DNA of 34,423 nucleotides from Bacillota bacterium (GTDB lineage Bacteria; Bacillota; Sulfobacillia; Sulfobacillales; Sulfobacillaceae), in NCBI GenBank assembly GCA_023475835.1, contig JAMCVM010000177.1:1-34423 (forward strand), read 5' to 3'. This document shows, piece by piece, positions 17,673-25,921 of the stretch (the stretch's first letter is position 1; each line of letters opens with the position of its first letter). Position numbers and translations under genes: made by a program. The notes beneath the pieces were generated by a model. The model was not told the DNA's origin. It made no database searches and saw nothing but the letters and a program-made list of their open reading frames with translations.

Positions 17673-19084
17673 TGCGGTATTTGATTCCCGAAGTGGTGGT
17701 GGCGGGGGGGGCACTCCTAGCGCTTTTGGCCATCGTTTTGGTGCCCAAAGCGAAATCACTGGGGTCATGGATTGTGTTACTGGCTCTGTTGGCAGCGGGC
17801 ATCGATGCCGCCACGATGTGGCATGTCACCGCCAGCTTATTCATGTCTAATACCCTAGCGATTGACCAGTATAGTATATTGGTGACTGAACTGGTGCTGT
17901 TAGCGGGAGTGTCCAGTTTGCTTTTGGCTTGGAACGCGGACCGTTTTGGCGAAGAGTTCCCCGTGTTATTAGCCCTTTCTGTCATAGGTATGATGACACT
18001 CGGGGCAGCTGCCAACTTGCTGGCGATTTTCATTGGGATTGAACTCTTGTCTTTGCCGCTTTATATCTTAGCGGCTAGTTCTCGCACTCAGGCGGGTGGC
18101 GAGGCGGCGCTCAAATACTTGTTGTTAGGCGCATTTTCATCCGGGATTCTGTTGTTCGGGATGGCTCTTTTATATGGCGCGACCTCGACTTTGAGCTTTG
18201 TCGCCTACCCGGCGATTACCGCTGCCAACACTTGGTTGTTGTGGTCGGGACTGGCCTTGGTGATCGTGGGAATTGCGTTTAAACTGGCTATCGTTCCCTT
18301 TCATATGTGGGTTCCTGACGTTTATGAAGGCTCACCAACCCCGGTCACCAATTTCATGGCGTTTGGCACCAAAGTGGGTGCGGCGGTGATCTTGCTCCGG
18401 CTGTTGGCCTTTGGCTTTTATACCCAGGATGGTTCTTGGGGGACCTTGATTGGCTACCTGGCAGTCTTGACCATGATTGTCGGCAATTTGCTGGCTTTGC
18501 CGCAGATGAGTTTGAAACGGCTGTTAGGGTATTCGGGGATAGGGCATGCCGGATTTTTACTGGTGGGTATTGCCACTCACAGCGTGGACGGCGCGGAGGC
18601 GATGATGTTTTATCTATTGCCTTATGGGTTGGCGGTGATGGCGGTGTTTGGAGTGTTGCGCTTGATTGAGGGGAACGGCGACGAAGTGACCCTAAGCGAC
18701 CTCAAAGGCATGGCCTATCGACAGCCCTGGTTAGCCGCGGTCCTTATCGTCGGCATGTTGTCCTTTGCGGGGATTCCACTGACCGGCGGATTTGTCGGTA
18801 AATTTTTCCTCCTGCAAGCAGCGTTGTTCGCCAGCCAACCCGGGCTGGCGGTTGGCATTGTAGTCGGGACTTTGGTCGGGTTGTTTGCCTATCTACGTCC
18901 GTTGCAGATGATGTTTCAGCGTACAGAACCTTCGGAAAAGGTCCAAAAAGTGCGGTGGACAGTGGCCAGTGTGGTGGTGTTGACCGTAGCTGTGGTGGGC
19001 ACCATTGGCCTTGGTGTCTACCCTGAACCCTTCGTGCATATCGTAAGTCATTCCGCCGACTTTTACTGGCTGACGGGCGGTTAA
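17672..19084 (+). CDS. nuoN: NADH-quinone oxidoreductase subunit N
   Basis: NuoN (470 aa) is the third antiporter-like subunit, next to NuoK. Motifs are IGIELLSLPLYILAA (channel glutamate helix), FKLAIVPFHMWVPDVYEGSPTPV, and LKRLLGYSGIGHAGFLLVG. The open frame extends far upstream inside nuoM, but the family start MRYLIPEVVV at ATG 17672, with GGGAGG about 9 nt before it, is clearly right. It is the last Nuo gene; the prenyl synthase follows after 45 nt. Confidence 0.95.
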   Translation: MRYLIPEVVVAGGALLALLAIVLVPKAKSLGSWIVLLALLAAGIDAATMWHVTASLFMSNTLAIDQYSILVTELVLLAGVSSLLLAWNADRFGEEFPVLLALSVIGMMTLGAAANLLAIFIGIELLSLPLYILAASSRTQAGGEAALKYLLLGAFSSGILLFGMALLYGATSTLSFVAYPAITAANTWLLWSGLALVIVGIAFKLAIVPFHMWVPDVYEGSPTPVTNFMAFGTKVGAAVILLRLLAFGFYTQDGSWGTLIGYLAVLTMIVGNLLALPQMSLKRLLGYSGIGHAGFLLVGIATHSVDGAEAMMFYLLPYGLAVMAVFGVLRLIEGNGDEVTLSDLKGMAYRQPWLAAVLIVGMLSFAGIPLTGGFVGKFFLLQAALFASQPGLAVGIVVGTLVGLFAYLRPLQMMFQRTEPSEKVQKVRWTVASVVVLTVAVVGTIGLGVYPEPFVHIVSHSADFYWLTGG

Positions 19085-19129
19085 GAGCTGCTCTGGAGAG
19101 GGAACGCTCCTGAGCCGAAAGGAGATATA

Positions 19130-20080
19130 GTGGCGGTATTTTCGTTGGTGGATTCCGGGTTGCGCGATGTCGATGTGATGTTGTCGGACGTGCTCCGGCG
19201 GGACAATCTGTTAATGGCGGAGGTTTCAGATCACTTGCTGAAGGCAAGTGGCAAGCGGCTCAGACCGGCTCTGGTGTTGCTGTCGGGTACGTTCGGAGGG
19301 TTCCCCTCCGAACGTTTGACCCGGGTGGCGACGGCCGTCGAGCTCATTCACATGGCCACTTTGGTCCATGACGACATCATTGATGACGCGTCGATGCGGC
19401 GTGGGGTCGCGTCGGCCCGGCAGCGTTTTGGCGACCCGGTCGCGGTGCTGGCCGGTGATTTCTTGTTCGCTAAGGCATTTCAATTGTTTGCCAGTGTGAA
19501 TGATCCGCGGGTGGTCCATGAGGCGGCGCAAGTAGTTGGCATCATGTGCTCAGGGGAAATTCAGCAGCAACTCGATCATGGACGAGTTGCGTCGGAGGCC
19601 GAGTACTATTCCCGTATTGAGGCCAAGACGGCCCGGTTTATTGAATCCAGTTGTCGCTTAGGGGCGATGGCCGCGGGGTTGGCATTAGACGAAGAAGAGC
19701 TTTTAGCTCGATTTGGCCACGAAATTGGCATGGCTTTTCAAGTGGTCGATGACATTTTGGATTGGTCGGCGGACCCAGAGTCGCTGGGAAAATCGGTGGG
19801 CGAAGATATCGGGCAAGGGGTCTACACCCTGCCCTTGATTCACGCCTTGGAACAAGCCGATTGGAGTGATGAACTGCGGGTGTATTTGGCCGACCCCAAG
19901 AATCCTCCCGTAGCCCAGATTCGGGAACTGTTGTCGCAAAGCGGTGCCATTCACTACGCCGAGACCGTGGCCTCATCCTATGTGGAATCGGCGAAGGCGA
20001 GCTTAGAGGCATTGCCGGCGGGGCCGACTCGTTCCTCGCTTGAAGCCCTCGCTGAGTTTATTGTGGTCCGAGATCATTAG
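19130..20080 (+). CDS. hepT: Long-chain trans-polyprenyl diphosphate synthase (HepT/IspB type)
   Basis: This enzyme adds isopentenyl units to an allylic diphosphate to make the menaquinone side chain. At 316 aa it has both aspartate-rich motifs: LVHDDIIDD (Asp81, 82, 85, 86) and VDDILDW (Asp207, 208, 211), plus GKRLRPALVL at 41-50. These bind the Mg-diphosphates. Chain length cannot be read reliably from sequence. I see no gene for a small HepS-type partner, so it may act alone or the partner lies elsewhere. The start is GTG 19130, 5 nt after AAAGGAG. The 45-nt spacing to nuoN suggests co-transcription with the complex that uses the quinone. Confidence 0.9.
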   Translation: MAVFSLVDSGLRDVDVMLSDVLRRDNLLMAEVSDHLLKASGKRLRPALVLLSGTFGGFPSERLTRVATAVELIHMATLVHDDIIDDASMRRGVASARQRFGDPVAVLAGDFLFAKAFQLFASVNDPRVVHEAAQVVGIMCSGEIQQQLDHGRVASEAEYYSRIEAKTARFIESSCRLGAMAAGLALDEEELLARFGHEIGMAFQVVDDILDWSADPESLGKSVGEDIGQGVYTLPLIHALEQADWSDELRVYLADPKNPPVAQIRELLSQSGAIHYAETVASSYVESAKASLEALPAGPTRSSLEALAEFIVVRDH

Positions 20081-20153
20081 ATTAAGCTTAAGCGGTAGAT
20101 AGGATTCGGAGCGGTAGCTTCGGGCGTGGAATTGGCGATGGAGATGAAATGGT

Positions 20154-20813
20154 ATGGTGCAACGTAGAGCTAACATGAGAAGAATACCGGACAGCACGAT
20201 TCGTCGATTGCCCGCATACCTTCGGGTACTTGAGAGCCAAAAAGAGGAGCGTACCACGTCTGTGGCGCTCGGGGAGCGCACGGGATATTCATCAGAACAG
20301 GTGCGCAAGGACTTAGCCTATTTTGGGGCCTTTGGAACTCGGGGGGTGGGATATGATGTCAGCCAGTTAGGCCAGCAAATCCGCCATATTTTAGGATTGG
20401 ATCGGAGTGTCACCGCGGTGTTGGTGGGAGTGGGACACTTGGGCACCGCGCTTCTCAGATATACCCAAGAAGGTGTGCGTGATGTTCAGTTTGCGGCGGC
20501 ATTGGACAATAACCCCCAAGTGATTGGTGGCGCCATCGGAAGTATCGTGGTCGAAGACATTAAGCATTTGGAGTCGGTGGTCCGAGAGCGGAAAATCCGC
20601 TTGGCGGTCCTGACCGTGCCGGCGGCGGCCGCGGAGTCAGTCGCTCTGCGCCTAGCCGAAGCCGGAGTGGGAGCCATTCTGAATTTCGCTCCGGTCCCGA
20701 TCCTGACTGACCAGGATCGAGTGCTGGTGCAAAATCTGGATTTAACTTTAGAAATGCAGGCTATGGCCTATTTCGTCACCGAGCATGACGATCTGCACCC
20801 GCCGGTGAGTTGA
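20154..20813 (+). CDS. rex: Redox-sensing transcriptional repressor Rex
   Basis: Rex is a DNA-binding homodimer that releases its operator when the NADH/NAD+ ratio rises, derepressing respiration and fermentation genes. The 219-aa protein has the N-terminal winged helix (IPDSTIRRLPAYLRVLE, then GYSSEQVRKDLAYFGAFG with TRGVGYDV) and a Rossmann domain starting VLVGVGHLGTALL. ATG 20154 has a GGAG about 10 nt upstream. ATG 20175 (MRRIPDST) better matches the usual N-terminus but has a poorer ribosome site. The gene lies downstream of the genes for NADH oxidation, and converges with the minus-strand UbiB-like gene across only 4 nt. The preceding gap holds a TTAAGCTTAA palindrome (20082-20091) of unknown role. 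Confidence 0.95.
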   Translation: MVQRRANMRRIPDSTIRRLPAYLRVLESQKEERTTSVALGERTGYSSEQVRKDLAYFGAFGTRGVGYDVSQLGQQIRHILGLDRSVTAVLVGVGHLGTALLRYTQEGVRDVQFAAALDNNPQVIGGAIGSIVVEDIKHLESVVRERKIRLAVLTVPAAAAESVALRLAEAGVGAILNFAPVPILTDQDRVLVQNLDLTLEMQAMAYFVTEHDDLHPPVS

Positions 20814-20817
20814 AGGC

Positions 20818-22467
20818 CTAGGAGCGGCGCCGGCGAATCCACGTCATCAGGCCTGCCAAAATCGCCAAAATCAAGGCGCCGCCGGCGAGCCGGGGGCGGC
20901 CTTGGCCCAACAGCAACACGGCCGAAAATAGAAGGGCGAGAACGTACAGAGAATGACTGACCGCATCCACTGATTGGCGAAGTCTTCGGATTTCCTGACT
21001 TCCCTCGGCCCATCGAATTTGACCGTCTAGGTCGCCGTCGTCGATGCGACGCAGCACGCGACTGGCCAAGCCGGGGAGCTCGAAGGCATCGAGCGCCATC
21101 GAACGGGCCTTAGAGGCGGCGAACCCGGCCATACCACCGTTGTCTTCGGTCACAAAGCGGCGAGCGTAGGGGGCAAAGAGACGAATCAGATTGATGTCGG
21201 GATCGAGGGTGGTGGCCAAGCCGACCAAAATGGCGATTGCTCGACCCAGAAAAGCGAGTTCGCCTGGGACCTGAATCGCGTCATCATGGAGCAAGTTCTC
21301 GAAGTCTCTAAGCAGTCGGGGAATATCGAGACTGGCTAGTTGATTGAGCGTCTCGGCGTAATAGCGCTCGAGCATGTAGTTCAAGCGCTGGCGCAGTTGA
21401 ACGCGATCGGCGTTCGGCAAGATCATGCCGAGTGCGTCCATGCTTTCCAGCAAGGCTTTGGCGTTTCTTCGCGAGATAGCTACGAAGAGCTTGCGAATTT
21501 GCCGCTTGAAACCAAGATCTAACTGACCCACCATGCCGTAATCAAAGAGGATGAGATTGCCGTCCCAGTCGACCCAAATATTGCCGGGATGGGGGTCGGC
21601 GTGGTAAGTGCCCTCGCCCATGACCATGTGTAAGTAGATTCGAATGAGTTGTTCAGCCAGGCGCGTGGGATCGATGCCGTGCTCGCGCAAAACGTCGACC
21701 TGAGTAATCTTGATGCCCGATTTAAACTCCATGGTCAGGACTCGCGCGGTCGACCAGCGGGCATAGGTATGGGGGACCTGAACAAATGGATATTCGGCGA
21801 GGACCTCGCGGATCTTTTCGGTGTTGGCTGCCTCGGCAAGATAATCCAGTTCCTCGGCAATGCTTTGCCGAAATTCGCGGAGCACGGTATAAAGGTCGAA
21901 GGTACGTCCAAACCGCGAGAAACGAACGGTTAAAGCGACAATGACGGCAAGCGCGCGCATATCCGCGCCAACCTTGGCTTCAATGCCGGGCCGACGCACC
22001 TTCACCGCCACCTCGCGACCATCCGGCAAGACGGCGCGGTAGACTTGACCCAGGGAAGCCGAGGCCAACGGTGTGTGTTCAAAGTGGAGAAATCGGTCCT
22101 CGAGCGGGCCCAAGTCTTCACCCAGAATTTTGGCGATTGGCTCCCATAAAGCGGGTTCTACATGATCTTGCAAGGCCTGGATTTCGTCGATGAAGGATTT
22201 CGGCAGCAGATCGACCCGGCTTGACAGAAATTGGCCGACTTTAATCAGAATGCCACCTAAAGACTCCGCCGTCTGTCGAAAACGAATGGCCTGTCTACGA
22301 TACATGGCGTTCCGCTGGGCTTCCGTATCGGGCCCGGGCCGACTCCAGGCATGGTTCCACCATATCGCCACGACCATGCTGAAAAAGAGCCAGATCACCT
22401 GAATGATCCGGGCCAGGGTGGCAAACACACCGAGAGTAGGTTCTGGAACCGCATTCATTTTGGCCAT
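20818..22467 (-). CDS. UbiB/AarF (ABC1) family atypical kinase-like membrane protein
   Basis: These ATPase/kinase-like proteins support ubiquinone or other prenyl-quinone and isoprenoid processes; in Gram-positives the exact job is not known. The 549-aa protein shows the diagnostic KxGQ motif (LGGILIKVGQFLSSR, 76-79), the Ala-rich nucleotide loop ASASLGQVYRA (from about 135), the VAVKV lysine (156), GTYHADPHPGNI, and LFDYGMVGQL (metal-binding Asp). There is a hydrophobic stretch near residues 17-38 and two C-terminal membrane helices (about 507-545), as in bacterial UbiB. It starts at ATG 22467 after GAGGTGAAAG. Gene order next to a quinone-tail enzyme and Nuo fits a menaquinone-related role, by inference. 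Confidence 0.9.
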   Translation of the reverse strand: MAKMNAVPEPTLGVFATLARIIQVIWLFFSMVVAIWWNHAWSRPGPDTEAQRNAMYRRQAIRFRQTAESLGGILIKVGQFLSSRVDLLPKSFIDEIQALQDHVEPALWEPIAKILGEDLGPLEDRFLHFEHTPLASASLGQVYRAVLPDGREVAVKVRRPGIEAKVGADMRALAVIVALTVRFSRFGRTFDLYTVLREFRQSIAEELDYLAEAANTEKIREVLAEYPFVQVPHTYARWSTARVLTMEFKSGIKITQVDVLREHGIDPTRLAEQLIRIYLHMVMGEGTYHADPHPGNIWVDWDGNLILFDYGMVGQLDLGFKRQIRKLFVAISRRNAKALLESMDALGMILPNADRVQLRQRLNYMLERYYAETLNQLASLDIPRLLRDFENLLHDDAIQVPGELAFLGRAIAILVGLATTLDPDINLIRLFAPYARRFVTEDNGGMAGFAASKARSMALDAFELPGLASRVLRRIDDGDLDGQIRWAEGSQEIRRLRQSVDAVSHSLYVLALLFSAVLLLGQGRPRLAGGALILAILAGLMTWIRRRRS

Positions 22468-22489
22468 CTTTCACCTCATTAATAAGTCT

Positions 22490-22495
22490 AGCATA
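22490..22495 (-). promoter_or_regulatory. -10 candidate for the UbiB-like gene
   Basis: On the minus strand TATGCT (22495-22490) lies 22 nt before the ATG. The 17-nt spacer places a poor -35 (TTAAAC) inside the Rex-like palindrome at 22504-22521. A repressor there would block this promoter. Confidence 0.3.
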
Positions 22496-22503
22496 TTCAC
22501 CCA

Positions 22504-22521
22504 TTGTTAAAGGTTTAATGA
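22504..22521. promoter_or_regulatory. Rex-like operator between the UbiB-like gene and cdaA
   Basis: TTGTTAAAGGTTTAATGA matches the Firmicute Rex consensus TTGTTAA-N4-TTAACAA at 12 of 14 fixed positions (left half perfect, right half 5 of 7). It lies 37 nt upstream of the minus-strand UbiB-like start and about 140 nt upstream of cdaA. rex itself is adjacent, in convergent orientation to the UbiB-like gene. The match was made by eye in a locally AT-rich stretch. Confidence 0.45.
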
Positions 22522-22660
22522 GAACTGACGCCAGAGTGCGGCAATTGGTCCATAATATAAAGCGAGAAGGAAAGCCGCGCCGCAGAGTTCGGCTTTGTCG
22601 GCAGATGTGGTACCCTAAATAGAGATATGGCGGGGTTGCACCAAAAAAGGGTGGGATTTG

Positions 22661-23491
22661 GTGTTTCAGTTTATTGACGGTCTAACGTGGTCATCCGCTA
22701 GTTTAGCAGTTATTGATATTCTTATTGTCGCCTATGGCTTTTATCGGTTGTTTTTGCTGATTCGCGGCACTCGAGCCGTGCAACTGGTGAAAGGCATAGT
22801 GGCTGTGTTGATCGCGGTCCCGGTTTCCAAATGGCTCCACCTCAATGCCACCCACTATGTCCTGCAAGAAATTCAGGTGATGTTAGTGGTCGCGATTCCC
22901 ATCGTGTTCCAGCCGGAGTTGAGGCGGGCCTTGGAGACGATTGGACAGGGGCGGTTTTTTTCGCCGGAATCGATTTTTCGACCCCACGAAGAGACCGATT
23001 GGGGTCGGGTGGTGGATGAGATTGCGCGTGCCAGCGACCACTTGGCGCGCTCGCGGACCGGGGCCTTGATTGTGCTTGAGCGGACGACTGGGCTCAATGA
23101 GTATGTCGCGACCGGGACGCCGATTGATGCGCGGATTTCTAGTGCCTTGCTCGAAAATATTTTTGTGCCCAACACTCCACTGCACGATGGAGCCTGTATT
23201 GTACGCGGGGATAGGGTGGTGGCTGCTGCCGCGTTTTTGCCCCTGACTGAAAGCGCAGGACCCGGGAGCGAATTAGGCAGTCGGCATCGAGCCGCATTAG
23301 GCATTAGTGAACAATCGGACGCGGTGGTGGTGGCGGTCTCGGAAGAGACCGGGTGGATTTCATTGGCTGTCGCTGGTCGACTGCAACGTCGCCTGGAAGA
23401 CCGCGCCCTCCGCGAAGTGTTAACCAGGCTGATGGTGCGGCCACGCACCTATCCGAATTTTAAATTGTGGCATCGAGGGACCGACCAATGA
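22661..23491 (+). CDS. cdaA: Diadenylate cyclase CdaA
   Basis: CdaA condenses two ATP into the second messenger c-di-AMP, which controls potassium and osmolyte transport and cell-wall balance. The protein (276 aa from GTG 22661) has three N-terminal membrane helices (about residues 13-33, 38-58 and 66-84), then the DAC domain with PLHDGA (DGA 176-178) and GSRHRAALG (RHR 208-210), both catalytic signatures intact. GGGTGGG lies 5 nt before the GTG; the alternative TTG at 22658 is too close to it. The stop overlaps cdaR (ATGA). The order cdaA-cdaR-glmM is the conserved Firmicute arrangement. Confidence 0.95.
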   Translation: MFQFIDGLTWSSASLAVIDILIVAYGFYRLFLLIRGTRAVQLVKGIVAVLIAVPVSKWLHLNATHYVLQEIQVMLVVAIPIVFQPELRRALETIGQGRFFSPESIFRPHEETDWGRVVDEIARASDHLARSRTGALIVLERTTGLNEYVATGTPIDARISSALLENIFVPNTPLHDGACIVRGDRVVAAAAFLPLTESAGPGSELGSRHRAALGISEQSDAVVVAVSEETGWISLAVAGRLQRRLEDRALREVLTRLMVRPRTYPNFKLWHRGTDQ

Positions 23492-24438
23492 TGGACCGAT
23501 TGTTGGAAAATGATACGGTGCTCAAAATTCTTTCGGTGTTGGTGGCCATCTTCCTGTGGTTGCAGGTGGATGGGGTCACTAGTCATCCTGTGCAAAAACG
23601 GGAGTTTCTGGATACCCTTTCTGTTCAGTGGAGCTTGTCTAAGGGAACCGGGTTAAGCGTGGTCGCGTTGCGACCGGCGACGGTCGATGTTCAGTTGCAA
23701 GGAACATCGAAATCGCTTGGCGGAGTCAATAAAGATAATGTAACGCCTTATGTGAATTTGAGCGGAATTACTCGGGCGGGCGTCTATACGCTCCGGCTGA
23801 GCGCTGCCGTGCCCTCGGGCACACGAACGGTCAGCATTTCCCCCCCGCAAGTGACCGTGTCCTTGGATACCATCGGCTCGCGCCGGGTTCCGGTGTCGGT
23901 GGCGCCTCAAGGCAGCGTTCCTCCAAAGTATGAGGTGACGAGTATGGTCCCCTCGGTTGGAGAAGCGACGCTGTCGGGGCCTACCCAAGATCTCAACCAG
24001 GTGAAACGGGTGGTGGCGGTAGTCCCCTTGTCAGGGCATACGCAAGGATTTGAGGATCAAAGCCTTTTGCTGCCCGAAAGCGCTTCCGGAGCGCAGGTGC
24101 CCCATGTCGAGGTCAACCCGCCCATGGTTTCGGTCTCCTCGGTGATCCGTCAAAAGCCGCCTCAGGTGACGGTGGGGATTGTGGTGCGGGTGAGCGGACA
24201 CCCGGCCGTGGGCTACAAGATATCGAGCATCGTCGTGAATCCTAATCAAATTAGCATTACCGGCCCGAGTAGCCTCCTTCGAAAAATTACTACGGTGTAT
24301 ACGTCCGCCATTGATGTGTCTGGAGTGACTGGCCCGGTCACCGGAGCTCTTCCGGTGAGTCTGCCATCAGGAGTGTCCCCGGTTTCTGGGCGTAATTTGG
24401 TTCAAGTCACGGTCAACGTGGAGCCGAAGTCGCCTTGA
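23488..24438 (+). CDS. cdaR: YbbR-domain regulator of CdaA
   Basis: CdaR binds CdaA through the membrane and modulates c-di-AMP synthesis. The 316-aa protein has an N-terminal anchor (VLKILSVLVAIFLWLQV, about residues 11-27). It is followed by about three extracytoplasmic YbbR beta-repeats, marked by LRPATVDVQLQGTSKSL, VGEATLSGPTQDLNQV and NPNQISITGPSSLL. I chose ATG 23488, which overlaps the cdaA stop and has GAGGGA upstream; the longer frame from 23467 would start inside cdaA. It is followed by 79 nt holding a separate promoter for glmM. Confidence 0.92.
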   Translation: MMDRLLENDTVLKILSVLVAIFLWLQVDGVTSHPVQKREFLDTLSVQWSLSKGTGLSVVALRPATVDVQLQGTSKSLGGVNKDNVTPYVNLSGITRAGVYTLRLSAAVPSGTRTVSISPPQVTVSLDTIGSRRVPVSVAPQGSVPPKYEVTSMVPSVGEATLSGPTQDLNQVKRVVAVVPLSGHTQGFEDQSLLLPESASGAQVPHVEVNPPMVSVSSVIRQKPPQVTVGIVVRVSGHPAVGYKISSIVVNPNQISITGPSSLLRKITTVYTSAIDVSGVTGPVTGALPVSLPSGVSPVSGRNLVQVTVNVEPKSP

Positions 24439-24453
24439 TTTCGGCAGCCGAGA

Positions 24454-24482
24454 GTGACCAAACATATTAAAGCTCTTATAAT
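24454..24482 (+). promoter_or_regulatory. Promoter candidate for glmM-glmS
   Basis: GTGACC (24454-24459, four of six matches to TTGACA), a 17-nt spacer and perfect TATAAT (24477-24482) lie 36 nt before glmM. It would give glmM and glmS transcription independent of cdaA-cdaR. Confidence 0.55.
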
Positions 24483-24517
24483 AGCCATAGGGTAAGCCGT
24501 AGGAGGTAAGCGCATAG

Positions 24518-25870
24518 ATGGCATTGTTTGGTACCGATGGGGTCCGCGGGGTCGCGAATGAAGAATTGTCACCAGAATTGGCCCTGGCCATTGGCAAAGC
24601 GGCAGGGTCCGTGCTTGAGACTGGCAGTCAAGTGTTGATTGGCCGAGACACACGGATTTCGAGTGGCATGTTGGAGGCGGCGGTGGCTTCCGGCCTCGCC
24701 GCTTTAGGCATTCAGGTCTGGATGTGCGGGATGTTGCCGACGCCGGCGTTAGCGTACCTGATCAAGGCGATGGGAGCGCAAGCTGGAGTCATGATTTCCG
24801 CATCGCACAATCCGCCCCAATATAACGGGATTAAGTTGCTGGATGGATTAGGAAGGAAATGGGATCCAGAGCAAGAGGGCCTGGTCGAAGACCGGGTAAG
24901 CGCTTCTTCGACGCTGACGGCTTTGGCACCGCGGATTGGGGCGATTCATCATCTCGAGGAGGATGCGGTTTACCGCTATCGCCATTACTTGATGCAGTGT
25001 TTTTGGGGCCAGATACCGCCGTTGCACGTGGTGGTGGATTTGGCCCATGGTGCCGCCATCAGCACGGCCGTGCCGGTGTTGGAGCACCTGGGAGCGAGGG
25101 TGACCGCGCTCTACGCGGAACCCTTGGGAGAACTCATTAACCAAGAGTGCGGAGCCACCCATCCCGCTCATTTGCAGCAGGCGGTGCTTCGCCACCAAGC
25201 TGACCTGGGCATGGCCTTCGATGGGGATGCCGATCGGCTGATTGCCGTCGATGCCCAGGGTCAGATTGTGGATGGCGATGCCATTTTGTATGCCTTGGCT
25301 TGTGGATTGAAAGAACGCGGGCACCTCGAGGGGAACCTGGTCGTGGCCACCGTCATGTCCAATTTGGGACTGGAACGCGCTCTGCAAAGGCAAGGGATTT
25401 CATTGTTGCGCACGCCGGTCGGGGATCGTTGGGTGGCTGAGGCCATGCACCAACACGGTGCGGTGTTAGGGGGCGAGCAATCGGGCCATATCATCTTGCA
25501 GGAGTGGGGGCAAACCGGCGATGGACTCTTGACGGGGTTGGCCTTGTTGGCGGAAATGCATCGCCGAGGGGATCCCTTGGCTCAACTGGTAGAGCCTCTG
25601 GAGCGCTATCCTCAGGTCTTGAAAAATATTCACTTGAAAGCGCCGTTAACCCTTCCTTGGCAAGAATTGCCCGGCCTTTTTAGCGCGGTCGAAGCCGCTC
25701 AACAAGACTTGGGCGAGGAAGGTCGGGTGTTGATTCGCCCTTCGGGTACCGAGCCCTTACTGCGGATTATGATCGAGGGGCGTCAGCAAGCAAAGATTGA
25801 TCGTTGGATTCAAACCTTGGTGTCGACCGTAGAGTCTCATCTCGGTTCATCTGAAGTTCCGATTGGGTGA
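24518..25870 (+). CDS. glmM: Phosphoglucosamine mutase GlmM
   Basis: GlmM interconverts glucosamine-6-phosphate and glucosamine-1-phosphate on the way to UDP-GlcNAc. It also binds and restrains CdaA in several Firmicutes. The 450-aa protein has the phosphoserine loop ISASHNPPQYNG (Ser96), the Mg-binding DGDADR (Asp235, 237, 239), the sugar-binding GGEQSGH, and the phosphate-binding RPSGTEPLLRIMIEG. The N-terminus FGTDGVRGVANEELSPE is standard. AGGAGGT (24501-24507) lies 10 nt before ATG 24518. It precedes glmS by 51 nt. Confidence 0.96.
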   Translation: MALFGTDGVRGVANEELSPELALAIGKAAGSVLETGSQVLIGRDTRISSGMLEAAVASGLAALGIQVWMCGMLPTPALAYLIKAMGAQAGVMISASHNPPQYNGIKLLDGLGRKWDPEQEGLVEDRVSASSTLTALAPRIGAIHHLEEDAVYRYRHYLMQCFWGQIPPLHVVVDLAHGAAISTAVPVLEHLGARVTALYAEPLGELINQECGATHPAHLQQAVLRHQADLGMAFDGDADRLIAVDAQGQIVDGDAILYALACGLKERGHLEGNLVVATVMSNLGLERALQRQGISLLRTPVGDRWVAEAMHQHGAVLGGEQSGHIILQEWGQTGDGLLTGLALLAEMHRRGDPLAQLVEPLERYPQVLKNIHLKAPLTLPWQELPGLFSAVEAAQQDLGEEGRVLIRPSGTEPLLRIMIEGRQQAKIDRWIQTLVSTVESHLGSSEVPIG

Positions 25871-25921
25871 AGAGGGTCGTGGGGTTCCTCTGGCCTGACG
25901 CAAAAACGAGGGGGCATTTCT

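Noticed and set aside
20818-22467. ubiquinone biosynthesis as the assigned role of the UbiB-like gene
   Set aside because: Gram-positive bacteria use menaquinone; family membership alone does not set the substrate.
25871-25921. glmS ribozyme upstream of glmS
   Set aside because: Only 51 nt separate glmM and glmS, too short for the ribozyme, and no core motif is seen.
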